Below are positions 35,192 through 44,553 of a stretch of 64,000 bases of DNA, in pieces (within the stretch, counting starts at the first letter, position 1; each line of letters opens with the position of its first letter). The position numbers were made by a program, and so were the translations under genes. This DNA is from Chryseobacterium sp. C-71 (lineage in GTDB: Bacteria; Bacteroidota; Bacteroidia; Flavobacteriales; Weeksellaceae). The stretch is taken from contig NZ_CP087131.1 of NCBI RefSeq assembly GCF_020911865.1, positions 1,612,001 to 1,676,000 on the forward strand. The letters are read 5' to 3'. Under the pieces are notes generated by a model that did no database searches, was not told where the DNA came from, and saw only the letters and a program-made list of their open reading frames with translations.

Positions 35192-36421
35192 TTATTTTTT
35201 AGGATTTATTTTTAATTTATTCATGATCATTGCAGAAACGATCAACAACGATAGCGGAATCAATGAAAGATAAAACGCCTGCTGTCCGCTGAATTCCTGA
35301 AACACAAAACCGGTTATGACAGAACCTACCGTACCTCCGATGGCTGAGAAAACGACTATTAAACCTGCCATTGCACTGTGCAGATATTTCGGAATTGATG
35401 CTAAAATTACAGAGTTGATACTCGGATAAATCGGTGCCAACAATCCGCCCATTAATGGAAATAAATACACGACGAGCGGAGCATTGAACCAATTGGTATT
35501 TGTGGTTATATGAATGTTATGGGTTAATGGTAAAACCAACAGGATACTTATTGCGAAGCCGACTACACAGAAAGAAACCACATAAATCCAGCTGAATTTC
35601 TTAGAGAAAAACCCTGATAAAAATCTTCCCAATGCAAAAGCTCCTGCCAAAACCGCTCCCGCCTGAATAGACATCGAGGTCGGAACTTTTAAAATTTCTT
35701 TATAAAAAGTCGGAGTCCAGGTCTGGAAACTCTGCTCTACCAAAACAAAAAGGAAAGCACACAGCAAAAAGAACAGTACTTTTTTGTAACTGAATAAGCT
35801 GATGCTGTTTTTTAAATCTCCCAACAAATCTGTTTTCTCGCTTTTCGCTTCCGTTTCATTCAGTTTTGTGAAGAATAAAAACAAAAAAGACAATGTAGAA
35901 AGTCCACCCAAAACCCAATATACTTTAAGCCAATGAGTAGATTTGGGATTAAGATCATCGATAAACAGACTGAATAAAACATTCCCTACCAAAACGCCAA
36001 TCATGAAAAACCCTTCCAGATAACCCATAAAGCTTGAGTGTTCTTTATCTGTATTTGTCACCAATCCGATGGAAGTGAAAACCGAAATTTTAATTAAAGC
36101 AAAAGAAATCCCGACAATGGTAAACAATAATTTGAAAAACCAGAAGTCATTAGCAAATGGCATTACAAAACACATGCAGCTTACCAAAAACAATGCGATT
36201 AACATTGATTTTTTAATTCCGATTTTTGGTAAAAAAGATGCTAAAATAAATGAGCAAATCGCAATCGGTAAATCTTTAAAACCTTCCAAAACACTTGCAG
36301 AAGATTTTGAAATTCCGAAATTTTGCTGCATTTGTAAAATCACCGTTCCTACCGAATTCAAAAGAATTGCAAAAACGAAATAGTTTAAAAATAGAACCGC
36401 CTTGATGTTGAAATTTTTCAT
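35192..36421 (-). CDS. MFS transporter, probably for trehalose
   Basis: The 409-residue protein has about twelve hydrophobic segments in two groups of six and a central loop near 190-210 (KLNETEAKSEKTDLLGDLKN). Its first helix (VLFLNYFVFAILLNSVGTVI) and the stretch FLSGFFSKKFSWIYVVSF are of the major facilitator type. The substrate is inferred from the trehalase gene 2 bp downstream. It is divergent from the AraC-type regulator with a 122-bp gap, where the control region must lie. Confidence 0.9.
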   Translation of the reverse strand: MKNFNIKAVLFLNYFVFAILLNSVGTVILQMQQNFGISKSSASVLEGFKDLPIAICSFILASFLPKIGIKKSMLIALFLVSCMCFVMPFANDFWFFKLLFTIVGISFALIKISVFTSIGLVTNTDKEHSSFMGYLEGFFMIGVLVGNVLFSLFIDDLNPKSTHWLKVYWVLGGLSTLSFLFLFFTKLNETEAKSEKTDLLGDLKNSISLFSYKKVLFFLLCAFLFVLVEQSFQTWTPTFYKEILKVPTSMSIQAGAVLAGAFALGRFLSGFFSKKFSWIYVVSFCVVGFAISILLVLPLTHNIHITTNTNWFNAPLVVYLFPLMGGLLAPIYPSINSVILASIPKYLHSAMAGLIVVFSAIGGTVGSVITGFVFQEFSGQQAFYLSLIPLSLLIVSAMIMNKLKINPKK

Positions 36422-36543
36422 TAATTAATTTCTTGGTGGCTAAGATAGAAGCATTTTGGTTAACGTTAATTTAACATAGTAAATGAATATTTGAACTATA
36501 TTAATATAATTATTATTTTAGACAACAAAATACCATTAATTAA

Positions 36544-37443
36544 ATGAAAGTTACATTTGAACGAGTAATCCCCGATGAAAAGAGTTCTTTTCGCACGATT
36601 CACAACAACTCACCGATCTCAGAATTCAAATGGGAATATCATTATCACCCCGAAATTGAGCTCGTGTGCGTAATTTCCGGGAGCGGAACAAGGCACGTTG
36701 GTTATCATAAAAGCAATTATACGAGAGGAGATTTGGTATTAATTGGTTCAAATATTCCACATTCAGGATTTGGTTTAAATTCAATTGATCCGCATGAAGA
36801 AATTGTTCTACAATTCAGACAGGAAATTCTGCAGTTTCCGGAACAGGAAGTGGAAGCAAGATCTATTAAAGATTTATTGGAGCTTTCGAAATACGGTATA
36901 AAATTTCACAGAAAGATCAAAAAATTAATGATTCCAAAACTAAGACTGATGCTTGAATCTGAAGGTTATAAAAGATATTTACTGTTGTTGGAAATCCTTT
37001 TTGAGCTTTCAAAATCTAAAGATTACGAGCTTTTGAATAACGAAATTATGCCCTATACCATCATTTCAAAAAACAAAACAAGACTGGAAAATATTTTCAC
37101 ATTTGTAGAACACAACTACGACAAAGAAATTAATATTGAAGATGTCGCAAAACTGGCAAATCTTACGCTTCCGGCGTTCTGTAATTTCTTTAAAAAAGCA
37201 ACCCAAATCACGTTTACAGAATTCGTGAATCGGTATCGCATTAACAAAGCATGCCTGTTGATGGCGCAGGATAAAAGCATTTCAGAATGCAGTTACAGTT
37301 GCGGCTTTAACAATGTAACTTACTTCAATAGAATGTTTAAAAAATATACAGAAAAAACACCTTCAGAGTTTATGAAGAATTTCTCGCACAATAAAGTCAA
37401 TGTAGATTTGAAGATTGAAGCTGAGGTTAAGGCTAGTTTTTAA
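36544..37443 (+). CDS. AraC-family transcriptional regulator
   Basis: The 299-residue protein has an N-terminal cupin sensor (EYHYHPEIELVCVISGSGTR, then HVGYHKSNYTRGDLVLIGSN) and a C-terminal double HTH at about 190-285 (INIEDVAKLANLTLPAFCNF, SISECSYSCGFNNVTYFNRM, FKKYTEKTPSEF). It is divergently placed next to the trehalose genes and is their likely activator, sensing the sugar through the cupin. The tail of about 15 residues after the HTH has no recognisable role. Confidence 0.93.
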   Translation: MKVTFERVIPDEKSSFRTIHNNSPISEFKWEYHYHPEIELVCVISGSGTRHVGYHKSNYTRGDLVLIGSNIPHSGFGLNSIDPHEEIVLQFRQEILQFPEQEVEARSIKDLLELSKYGIKFHRKIKKLMIPKLRLMLESEGYKRYLLLLEILFELSKSKDYELLNNEIMPYTIISKNKTRLENIFTFVEHNYDKEINIEDVAKLANLTLPAFCNFFKKATQITFTEFVNRYRINKACLLMAQDKSISECSYSCGFNNVTYFNRMFKKYTEKTPSEFMKNFSHNKVNVDLKIEAEVKASF

Positions 37444-37538
37444 AAATAAATTCATTTTATGGAAAGCCGTAAGGTAAAAAAAATTACTTAAGTTATTTTC
37501 GTGAAAAATAATTTATTAACAATCTTAATTACAAAATT

Positions 37539-37832
37539 ATGGCAATTAAAATTACATGCATTAACAAAGACAACGGACATCACGAAAATCCAAACTTAGC
37601 AATTACACATTTAGGTTGGATTAATGAACAAACGAGAGAAACAGGAAAAAATACTCGTTTAGAAATATACAGCTGGATTAAGGATAAAAATGGGGATGCT
37701 TATGTTACAGATGCTTATGGAAATAGAGCTAAAGTTATTACTGCAGAAACCTATAGTGGTACCAAATATTTAAAAACAGAAGCAGATAACTCAACAAAAA
37801 ATAATTTATTATCGCTTCCTGAATGTAAATAA
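37539..37832 (+). CDS. DUF3892 domain protein
   Basis: The 97-residue soluble protein matches the DUF3892 pattern: MAIKITCINKDNGHHENPNL, LGWINEQTRETGKNTR, and DAYVTDAYGNRAKVI. The family is small, found in many bacteria, and of unknown function. It is a single gene with its own terminator. Confidence 0.85.
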   Translation: MAIKITCINKDNGHHENPNLAITHLGWINEQTRETGKNTRLEIYSWIKDKNGDAYVTDAYGNRAKVITAETYSGTKYLKTEADNSTKNNLLSLPECK

Positions 37833-37857
37833 AATGATCACTTGCTATTAAATTAAA

Positions 37858-37885
37858 AAAGCTGTTCTTATTATAGAACAGCTTT
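37858..37885. terminator. bidirectional terminator
   Basis: AAAGCTGTTCT / AGAACAGCTTT with loop TATTAT, between the DUF3892 gene and the convergent redoxin gene. Confidence 0.85.
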
Positions 37886-37934
37886 ATATATTTTTGAAGT
37901 TACAAACCATCAACTGACAACCAACAACCAAAAT

Positions 37935-38489
37935 TTATTTCCACTTTATATTACATCCCATACTTGGACGTTGAATTTCTTCCTGTGGCTCGCCAATCAA
38001 AAGGTTTTCAAAAGCAATAATCAAATCTTCACCAGTCACTTCTTTATGATTTCCAGGTCTTGAATCATCCATCTGTCCTCTGTAAATAAGATCTAATTTA
38101 TCATCAAAGAAAAAGAAATCTGGAGTACAGGCTGCATCATAAGCTTTCGCAATAGCTTGGCTTTCGTCATATAAGTAAGGAAAATCAAATTTTCTTTCAA
38201 TCTGGAATTCAATCATTTTTTCCGGAGAATCTGCAGGATATTTTTCTACGTCGTTTGAACTAATCGCAATAAATTCAATTCCTGCTTCATTATAATCTTC
38301 GTACAGTTCTGTCAGCTTATCGATAACGTGAAGCACAAACGGACAATGGTTACACATAAAAATTACCAATGTACCTTTTTCACCTTTCAAATCATCTAAT
38401 GACTGTACTTCATTGCTTTTTGAAGGATTCGGAAGTTCAAAAAATGGGGCTTTTGTGCCTAATGCCAACATATTTGAGGGAGTATTCAT
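37935..38489 (-). CDS. thioredoxin-like (AhpC/TSA-type) redoxin
   Basis: The 184-residue protein has the thioredoxin fold: APFFELPNPSKS, KGTLVIFMCNHCPFVLHVID with CxxC in CNHC, then EFIAISSNDVEKYPADSP and AACTPDFFFFDD with the cis-proline context. No signal peptide is present, so it is cytoplasmic. This MCNHCPF type is a widespread redoxin with unclear partner, probably a thiol-disulfide oxidoreductase or peroxiredoxin-like protein. Confidence 0.92.
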   Translation of the reverse strand: MNTPSNMLALGTKAPFFELPNPSKSNEVQSLDDLKGEKGTLVIFMCNHCPFVLHVIDKLTELYEDYNEAGIEFIAISSNDVEKYPADSPEKMIEFQIERKFDFPYLYDESQAIAKAYDAACTPDFFFFDDKLDLIYRGQMDDSRPGNHKEVTGEDLIIAFENLLIGEPQEEIQRPSMGCNIKWK

Positions 38490-38718
38490 ATCTTTTTATT
38501 TGTCCACAAAGATAAGATTTCTTTTAGTTGTTGCTAAAACAATAATTTAATTGAGTTAGGCTATTTCATTTATTAATTTTTACAATAATTAAAATATAAC
38601 TTACTCCAACGCCCATTCTGTCAGCAAACGGCAATTATAAAAGTTCTTCAAAGTATTTTGTTAGAAGTTAAATGTCAAAAATTATTTGGTTGGTATGGTT
38701 AAATGTTTGTAGTTTTGC

Positions 38719-38738
38719 TAACACTGTTAGTAAAATAA
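38719..38738 (+). promoter_or_regulatory. putative TetR operator, copy 1 (own promoter)
   Basis: TAACACTGTTAGTAAAATAA lies 6 bp before the regulator ATG at 38744. The core TAAC-N3-GTTA is a perfect palindrome. The third half-site present in the other copies (TAAC) is weakened here to TAAA. Confidence 0.65.
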
Positions 38739-38743
38739 AAATC

Positions 38744-39340
38744 ATGGGTTTACATGAACGTCGTCAAAGAGAAAAAGAATCTATCCGCGCAAATATTTTG
38801 CAGGCTGCATTTACTTTGGCTAAAACTGACGGTTGGGGCTCACTTTCTATTCGAAAAATAGCTGATGCAATTGAGTACAGTGCTCCTGTAGTTTACGATC
38901 ACTTTGAAAACAAGGAAGCGATTTTGTATGAAATATCAATCAATGGTTTTCATTGCTTACAAATAGAATTAATAAAAGCTCAGAAAAAGCACGAAACTCC
39001 AGAGGATCAACTTACCGCAATTGTAGATGCTTATTGGAATTTCGCTTTTAAGAATAAAGAATATTACCAATTGATGTTCGGTCTCGGAATGCAATGCAGC
39101 GGAAAAGGTTTGATGAAAGAAGAATTTTCGTCTTTCCAGGATATGTTGTATGACTGTACTTTTGAAATTATAAAGAAGAAAGGTTCAAATGAGAACAATG
39201 CTTGTCACTCTTCTCATGCTCTGTTTTCAGCAGTTCACGGATTGATCTCAATTATGATGATGAGAAACGATGACATTCCTTCAACGATGAATAAAACAAC
39301 TTTAGACGAAACGGTTTCGGCCTTTATTAAATCATTGTAA
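38744..39340 (+). CDS. TetR/AcrR-family regulator of the RND efflux operon
   Basis: The start is the ATG at 38744 (MGLHERRQREKESIRANILQ), giving 198 residues. An in-frame ATG at 38672 exists, but the stretch between contains the operator and is unlike the family. The N-terminal HTH reads LAKTDGWGSLSIRKIADAIE, then YSAPVVYDHFENKEAILYEI; the C-terminal part (WNFAFKNKEYYQLMFGLGMQ) is a ligand-binding TetR_C-like domain. It precedes the efflux operon on the same strand by 358 bp. The motif before its own start recurs three times before the adaptor gene, so it very likely represses both itself and the pump. Confidence 0.93.
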   Translation: MGLHERRQREKESIRANILQAAFTLAKTDGWGSLSIRKIADAIEYSAPVVYDHFENKEAILYEISINGFHCLQIELIKAQKKHETPEDQLTAIVDAYWNFAFKNKEYYQLMFGLGMQCSGKGLMKEEFSSFQDMLYDCTFEIIKKKGSNENNACHSSHALFSAVHGLISIMMMRNDDIPSTMNKTTLDETVSAFIKSL

Positions 39341-39360
39341 ATTTTTTTTGAACCAAAAAT

Positions 39361-39382
39361 TAACACCGTTAGGAAAAGTAAC
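39361..39382 (+). promoter_or_regulatory. putative TetR operator, copy 2
   Basis: TAACACCGTTAGGAAAAGTAAC: palindromic core TAAC-ACC-GTTA plus a third TAAC 18 bp after the first. It lies 20 bp after the regulator stop codon. Confidence 0.6.
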
Positions 39383-39488
39383 ACGGAATAATTAACATTA
39401 TTTAATTATTATAAATTAAAAAAGAAAATCTATTAAAATGAAACATAACTTCTTTACATTATTTCTGGCAATTTTTTTCCCTTATCAT

Positions 39489-39510
39489 TAACACTGTTAA
39501 GAAAAATAAC
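39489..39510 (+). promoter_or_regulatory. putative TetR operator, copy 3
   Basis: TAACACTGTTAAGAAAAATAAC has the same three half-sites with the same spacing. Its first bases overlap the stop codon of a 17-codon frame (39438-39491, MKHNFFTLFLAIFFPYH) that may be chance or a remnant of a signal peptide. Confidence 0.6.
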
Positions 39511-39614
39511 ACCAAAAACCTCCTTTATATTTAAAATCAACATTAAAAACTGTAACTATGGAAATAGCAAAATAATCTGCCACTCAAATCATGTTATTTT
39601 TTTGCTTTGTTAAT

Positions 39615-39636
39615 TAACACCGTTAGAAAATATAAC
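39615..39636 (+). promoter_or_regulatory. putative TetR operator, copy 4 (efflux promoter)
   Basis: TAACACCGTTAGAAAATATAAC, the same motif, 62 bp before the adaptor ATG. Copies 2-4 are spaced about 126-128 bp apart and are the only structure I see in the 358-bp gap 39341-39698 apart from the 17-codon frame. Confidence 0.65.
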
Positions 39637-39698
39637 ATAATTTAAAATTAAAACAACATTACATAATCTAACACTTCATTAAAAAAATAAAACTTAAA

Positions 39699-40859
39699 AT
39701 GAAAACAACCGCAAAAGCAAAATTAATCATACTTATATCGAGTATCATTTTTTTACAAAGTTGTACAAAAGCGGCAGAAGGCAATAATGCTGCTCCACCC
39801 GCTCCAGAATTACCCGTATTTACCGTTACTACGTCACCCGCAACTATTTACCAAGAATTCCCAACTGCATTGGAAGGAAAAAACAATGTGGAAATAAGAT
39901 CGCAGGTTGACGGATATTTAGATAAAATTTATGTAGAAGAAGGTGCTTATGTAAGAGCCGGACAAGCTTTATTCAAAATAGATTCAAGAGCTTACGGAGA
40001 GCAGATGAATATGGCAAACGCCAATCTACAGGTTGCCAACGCCAACATTCAGAAAGCTAAAGTGGAAGTTGACAGACTTCAGCCATTGGTTGCTGCAAAA
40101 GTAGTTTCTGATGTACAACTGAGAACTGCAAAAGCAAATTATGCAGCAGCTGTTGCAGCAGGTTCACAGGCAAAAGCTTCAGTCGGTGGAGCAAAAATCA
40201 ACGTAGGATTCACAACCATTACTGCACCAGTAAGCGGTTACATCGGAAGAATTCCTTACAAAAAAGGAAGTTTGATTTCAAGAACAGATGCCAATCCGTT
40301 GACCATGTTATCAGACATCAGCGAAATTTATGCATATTTCTCTTTAAGCGAATTGGATTTTATTGGTTTTCAGAAAAAATATCCGGGAGCAACCTTAAAC
40401 GAAAAACTTAAAAACATGCCGATGGTAGATTTAGTTATTGCCGACAACACCACCTATCCTGAAAAAGGTAAGATGAGCATTGTTGACGGACAGTTTGATA
40501 AAACCACAGGTGCAATCAGTGTTCGTGCAGTATTCCCAAATGCAAACGGAGCTTTGAGAACAGGAAATACAGGTAGAGTTCGTATGCCACAATTGTTTGC
40601 CAACACACTTGTTATTCCGCAAGAATCAACTTTTGAAATACAGGATAAAACTTATGTATATGTTGTTGGAAAAGATAAAAAAGTAACCAGCAAACCAATA
40701 ACAATTTCTGGGAAAACAGACAGTTACTACTTTATTTCTGAGGGACTTGCCGCAGGTGACAAAATCGTTTATACAGGAATCGGAGCGTTGAAAGATGGGG
40801 TGACCATTCAGCCAAAAGCGATTTCTTCTGACAGTCTTTTAAGAGCAAGACCTTTGTAA
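39699..40859 (+). CDS. RND efflux periplasmic adaptor (membrane fusion protein)
   Basis: The 386-residue lipoprotein has its lipobox at SIIFLQSC (C22). A barrel/lipoyl/hairpin order is visible: KNNVEIRSQVDGYLDKIYVE, EGAYVRAGQALFKIDSRAYG, an alpha-helical hairpin rich in Ala and Asn (NLQVANANIQKAKVEVDRLQ), then ITAPVSGYIGRIPYKKGSLI. It bridges the inner-membrane pump and the outer-membrane channel encoded downstream. It is of the AcrA/MexA HAE1 type. Expression is probably held down by the TetR regulator through the operators in front of it. Confidence 0.96.
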   Translation: MKTTAKAKLIILISSIIFLQSCTKAAEGNNAAPPAPELPVFTVTTSPATIYQEFPTALEGKNNVEIRSQVDGYLDKIYVEEGAYVRAGQALFKIDSRAYGEQMNMANANLQVANANIQKAKVEVDRLQPLVAAKVVSDVQLRTAKANYAAAVAAGSQAKASVGGAKINVGFTTITAPVSGYIGRIPYKKGSLISRTDANPLTMLSDISEIYAYFSLSELDFIGFQKKYPGATLNEKLKNMPMVDLVIADNTTYPEKGKMSIVDGQFDKTTGAISVRAVFPNANGALRTGNTGRVRMPQLFANTLVIPQESTFEIQDKTYVYVVGKDKKVTSKPITISGKTDSYYFISEGLAAGDKIVYTGIGALKDGVTIQPKAISSDSLLRARPL

Positions 40860-40945
40860 AAAGCGTTTAAATTTTAACCACAAAAGTCAGAGAAGATTTT
40901 TAAACACTTTAGAAATCTTTAGTTAAAATATTTATGAAGAATAAG

Positions 40946-41035
40946 AACACTTAAGTTTTTAAAAAAATCTTTGATTTTTCATCTCAAGTCTACTTTATGT
41001 TTTCAATTTATACAACTAAAAAAAACTTAAGTGTT
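40946..41035. repeat. palindromic element in the adaptor-pump gap
   Basis: Perfect 15-bp inverted arms AACACTTAAGTTTTT (40946-40960) and AAAAACTTAAGTGTT (41021-41035) enclose 60 bp. The surrounding 227-bp gap is AT-rich and contains further partial repeats such as TTTTTAAACACTTTAGAAA. No gene is seen. Confidence 0.75.
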
Positions 41036-41086
41036 TTAAAAAACTGCTCTTTAAAAGTTTAAATAACATTAAAAAATAAACTTCTT

Positions 41087-44000
41087 ATGTTAAAAAAATT
41101 CATAGATAGACCGGTACTTTCTACGGTTATCTCCATTATATTATTGCTGTTGGGAGCGATGTCGGTTTTCAACCTTCCGATTACGCTGTTTCCCGATATT
41201 GCACCACCGAGCGTACAGGTGACGGCATTTTATCCGGGAGCGAATGCTGAAGTTGTTGCCCGCTCCGTTGCTGTTCCTATTGAGGAAGCCGTGAATGGTG
41301 TTGAGAACATGACGTACATGACCTCCAATTCAAGTAATGACGGATCCATGACTTTGAGCGTATTTTTCAAACAAGGTTCAGATCCTGATAATGCTGCGGT
41401 AAACGTTCAAAACCGTGTTTCGAAAGCGATGAGCCAGCTTCCGCAGGAGGTTGTACAGGCGGGAATTTCGACGCAGAAAGTTCAGAACAGTATGATTATG
41501 TTTATGGGATTATCAAGTGACGACCCAAAACAATATGACGAACTTTTCTTACAGAATTATTTGAAAATCAACGTAATTCCGCAAATACAGCGTATTCCTG
41601 GAGTTGCTCAGGCGCAGGTTTTCGGAACGAGAGATTATTCGATGAGACTTTGGTTGAAACCAGACCGTTTAGCTGCCAACAATCTTTCTCCACAGGAAGT
41701 TTTAGCAGCAGTAAAAGACCATAATCTTGAAGCTGCACCGGGACGTTTGGGACAAGGAAGCAAGGAAACTTACGAGTATATTTTAAAATATAAAGGTAAA
41801 TTAAACAAAAATGCAGACTACGAAAACATTGCCATCAAATCGAATAGTGACGGTTCGTTTTTAAGATTAAAAGATGTTGCAAGAGTAGAATTCGGTTCTT
41901 ACACGTACACCGCAGCCAACAGAATGGATGGGAAACCTGTAGCAGGATTTGCAATTTTGCAAACTGCAGGTTCTAATGCAAATGAAATTTTAACTGATAT
42001 TGAAAAGCAGGTTGAGCAAATGAAAACTACTCTTCCAAAGGGAGTTGAACCAATCATCATGTACAATTCCAAAGACTTTTTGGATGCGTCGATTCATCAG
42101 GTTGTTGAGACATTAGTGATTGCATTTATTTTGGTATTTATTGTAGTGTATATTTTCCTTCAGGATTTCAGATCTACATTAATTCCTGCGATTGCAGTTC
42201 CGGTAGCAATTATCGGTACATTCTTTTTCCTTCAGATGTTTGGTTTCAGTATCAATATGTTGACATTGTTTGCCTTGGTACTCGCCATCGGAATTGTGGT
42301 GGATGATGCAATTGTCGTCGTGGAAGCTGTCCATTCTAAAATGGAACAGACAGGAATGCCAGTCGAACAGGCAACTACCAACTCAATGAGTGAAATTTCC
42401 GGGGCAATTATCTCTATTACATTGGTAATGTGTGCGGTGTTTATTCCGGTTGGTTTCATGCAGGGTCCAGCGGGAGTTTTCTACAGACAGTTTGCTTTTA
42501 CTTTGATGATTGCGATTATGATTTCAGCAGTTAATGCTTTGACATTAAGTCCTGCTTTATGTGCATTATTATTAAATGATCCTCAGGGAGAACATGGCGA
42601 TCACGGTCAGAAAAAAGGTTTTGGAGCGAAGTTTTTCAATGCTTTCAACAAGAGCTTCAACAAAATGACCAGAAAATATATTTACAGCCTTAAATTTTTA
42701 ATTAAAAATAAATGGGTTGCCGTTACAGGTTTAGCATTGATCACAGCCGCAAGTGTTTTCTTAATTAATAAAGCTCCTACAGGATTTATTCCAACAGAAG
42801 ATCAGGGATTTGTTTTATACGCAGTGAATACGCCTCCGGGAAGTTCATTAGACAGAACGCACAGAGCCACTGAACAAATTGATAAAATCATCAACGGTGA
42901 AAAAGCCAAAAACCACCTTTGGGTTGCCGATGGAATGAACTTTATCAGTAATTCTAACGCTTCTCCTTATGCCGCAGGTTTTATTAAACTGAAAGACTTT
43001 GAAGATCGTGGTGAAGTGAAAGATCCCGATCAGATTGCTGCGGGCTTGACAGGAAAAGTAGCACAAGTAAAAGATGCCAACGCATTTTTCTTCAACTTCC
43101 CTACCGTACAAGGTTTTGGTAACGTTTCAGGATTTGAATTTATGTTGCAGGATAAAACCAACGGTTCTTTTGAACAATTGGGAACAACCACTCAAACATT
43201 TATAGGAGAATTAATGAAACGTCCTGAAATTGCTTTTGCTTTTACAACGTACGCAGCAGGAAATCCTCAATACACGATTGATGTTGATACAGATAAAGCT
43301 AATCAATTGGGAGTTTCTGTAACTGAATTAATGCAGACGATGCAGATTTATTACGGAAGTAGTTTCGTTTCAGATTTCAACAGATTCGGGAAATATTACA
43401 GAGTGATGGCTCAGGCAGACATTCCTTACAGAACTGATGCGAATTCTATGGAAGGAATTTATGTTAAAAATAAAACTGGCGAAATGGTTCCTGTAAAAAC
43501 TTTGGTGACATTAAAAAGAACTTTCGGACCAGAAACAGTTTCAAGAAACAACTTATTCAACGCCGTGACCATCAACGGAACTCCAAAACCTGGTTACAGT
43601 ACCGGAGATGCCATCAAAGCAGTAGAAGAAGTTGCCCAAAAATCACTTCCTCGTGGATACGGTTATGAATGGACAGGAATTACCCGTGAAGAAATCAAAA
43701 CCGGTGGACAGACTGCTTTTGTATTTATGTTAAGTATTTTGTTCGTGTATTTCCTATTGGCAGCTCAGTATGAAAGTTATATTCTTCCTTTTGCGGTTAT
43801 TTTAACCATTCCTACAGGGATTTTTGGAGTATTTGCTTTCACAGGATTGGCAGGAATTGACAACAATATTTACGTTCAGGTTGGTTTAATCATGCTCGTC
43901 GGATTGTTGGCGAAAAATGCGATTCTGATTGTAGAGTTTGCCGTTCAGCGAAGAAAAGCTGGAAAAACATTGATTGAATCTGCTCTTCAGGCTTCAAGAT

Positions 44001-44269
44001 TACGTTTAAGACCAATCCTGATGACTTCATTTGCCTTCATCATCGGTATGCTTCCATTAGTTTGGACTCAAGGTGCAGCTGCAAAAGGAAATCACTCTAT
44101 AGGAATCAGCACCGTTGGTGGAATGTTTACAGGAGTTGTCTTCGGGATTTTCATTATTCCGGTGATGTACGTGATATTCCAGTATTTACATGAAAAAATG
44201 CCAAGCAGAAAGAATAAAAGACTTCAAAAACAAAAATTGGAGGAGGAACTTTTAGCAACAGCACATTAA
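41087..44269 (+). CDS. RND multidrug efflux pump, HAE1 (AcrB-like) family
   Basis: The 1060-residue inner-membrane proton antiporter starts MLKKFIDRPVLSTVISIILL, the typical first helix. Twelve membrane helices lie in two halves with large periplasmic loops. Helix 4 carries LTLFALVLAIGIVVDDAIVV with the paired acidic proton-relay residues. Porter-domain motifs include FPDIAPPSVQVTAFYPGANA and LKDVARVEFGSYTYTAANRM. The relay lysine region (GLLAKNAILIVEFAVQRRKA) is present in helix 10. The HAE1 type points to drugs and detergents as substrates, not metals. It is flanked by adaptor and channel genes. Confidence 0.97.
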   Translation: MLKKFIDRPVLSTVISIILLLLGAMSVFNLPITLFPDIAPPSVQVTAFYPGANAEVVARSVAVPIEEAVNGVENMTYMTSNSSNDGSMTLSVFFKQGSDPDNAAVNVQNRVSKAMSQLPQEVVQAGISTQKVQNSMIMFMGLSSDDPKQYDELFLQNYLKINVIPQIQRIPGVAQAQVFGTRDYSMRLWLKPDRLAANNLSPQEVLAAVKDHNLEAAPGRLGQGSKETYEYILKYKGKLNKNADYENIAIKSNSDGSFLRLKDVARVEFGSYTYTAANRMDGKPVAGFAILQTAGSNANEILTDIEKQVEQMKTTLPKGVEPIIMYNSKDFLDASIHQVVETLVIAFILVFIVVYIFLQDFRSTLIPAIAVPVAIIGTFFFLQMFGFSINMLTLFALVLAIGIVVDDAIVVVEAVHSKMEQTGMPVEQATTNSMSEISGAIISITLVMCAVFIPVGFMQGPAGVFYRQFAFTLMIAIMISAVNALTLSPALCALLLNDPQGEHGDHGQKKGFGAKFFNAFNKSFNKMTRKYIYSLKFLIKNKWVAVTGLALITAASVFLINKAPTGFIPTEDQGFVLYAVNTPPGSSLDRTHRATEQIDKIINGEKAKNHLWVADGMNFISNSNASPYAAGFIKLKDFEDRGEVKDPDQIAAGLTGKVAQVKDANAFFFNFPTVQGFGNVSGFEFMLQDKTNGSFEQLGTTTQTFIGELMKRPEIAFAFTTYAAGNPQYTIDVDTDKANQLGVSVTELMQTMQIYYGSSFVSDFNRFGKYYRVMAQADIPYRTDANSMEGIYVKNKTGEMVPVKTLVTLKRTFGPETVSRNNLFNAVTINGTPKPGYSTGDAIKAVEEVAQKSLPRGYGYEWTGITREEIKTGGQTAFVFMLSILFVYFLLAAQYESYILPFAVILTIPTGIFGVFAFTGLAGIDNNIYVQVGLIMLVGLLAKNAILIVEFAVQRRKAGKTLIESALQASRLRLRPILMTSFAFIIGMLPLVWTQGAAAKGNHSIGISTVGGMFTGVVFGIFIIPVMYVIFQYLHEKMPSRKNKRLQKQKLEEELLATAH

Positions 44270-44282
44270 TAATAAATGATTA

Positions 44283-44530
44283 ACAAAACTTTGAGATCTG
44301 AAATTCGCAAAAATTTTTCTTCAAATTTAATTTTAAAGAATTTCTGAACCATTAAGATTTTGTTTAAGAAGTTAAGAATATGAAGATGAGCTTCGCTTGA
44401 AGCACGATTCTTAAAAAATCTATTGATTTTTCTTAACCTAACTTAACTTCTTAATTGTTCTTAATGGTTCAAATTAAGCAAAATATTTTCTCCTACTAAA
44501 GACAACTTTGCTTATCACTCAAAGTTTTGT
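44283..44530. repeat. 248-bp triple-nested palindrome in the pump-channel gap
   Basis: Three perfect inverted repeats are nested: ACAAAACTTTGAG (44283-44295) with 44518-44530; GAACCATTAAGA (44346-44357) with 44459-44470; TTAAGAAGTTAAG (44364-44376) with 44442-44454. The loop contains GAGCTTCGCTT. Nearly the whole 284-bp gap can fold into one long hairpin. The inner part recurs at 46029-46160. Confidence 0.85.
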
Positions 44531-44553
44531 GATCAATTTAAATATATAGACTT

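Noticed and set aside
38672..38743. Longer start for the TetR regulator
   Set aside because: The extra 24 codons are unlike the family and contain the operator-like palindrome; the ATG at 38744 gives the normal N-terminus.
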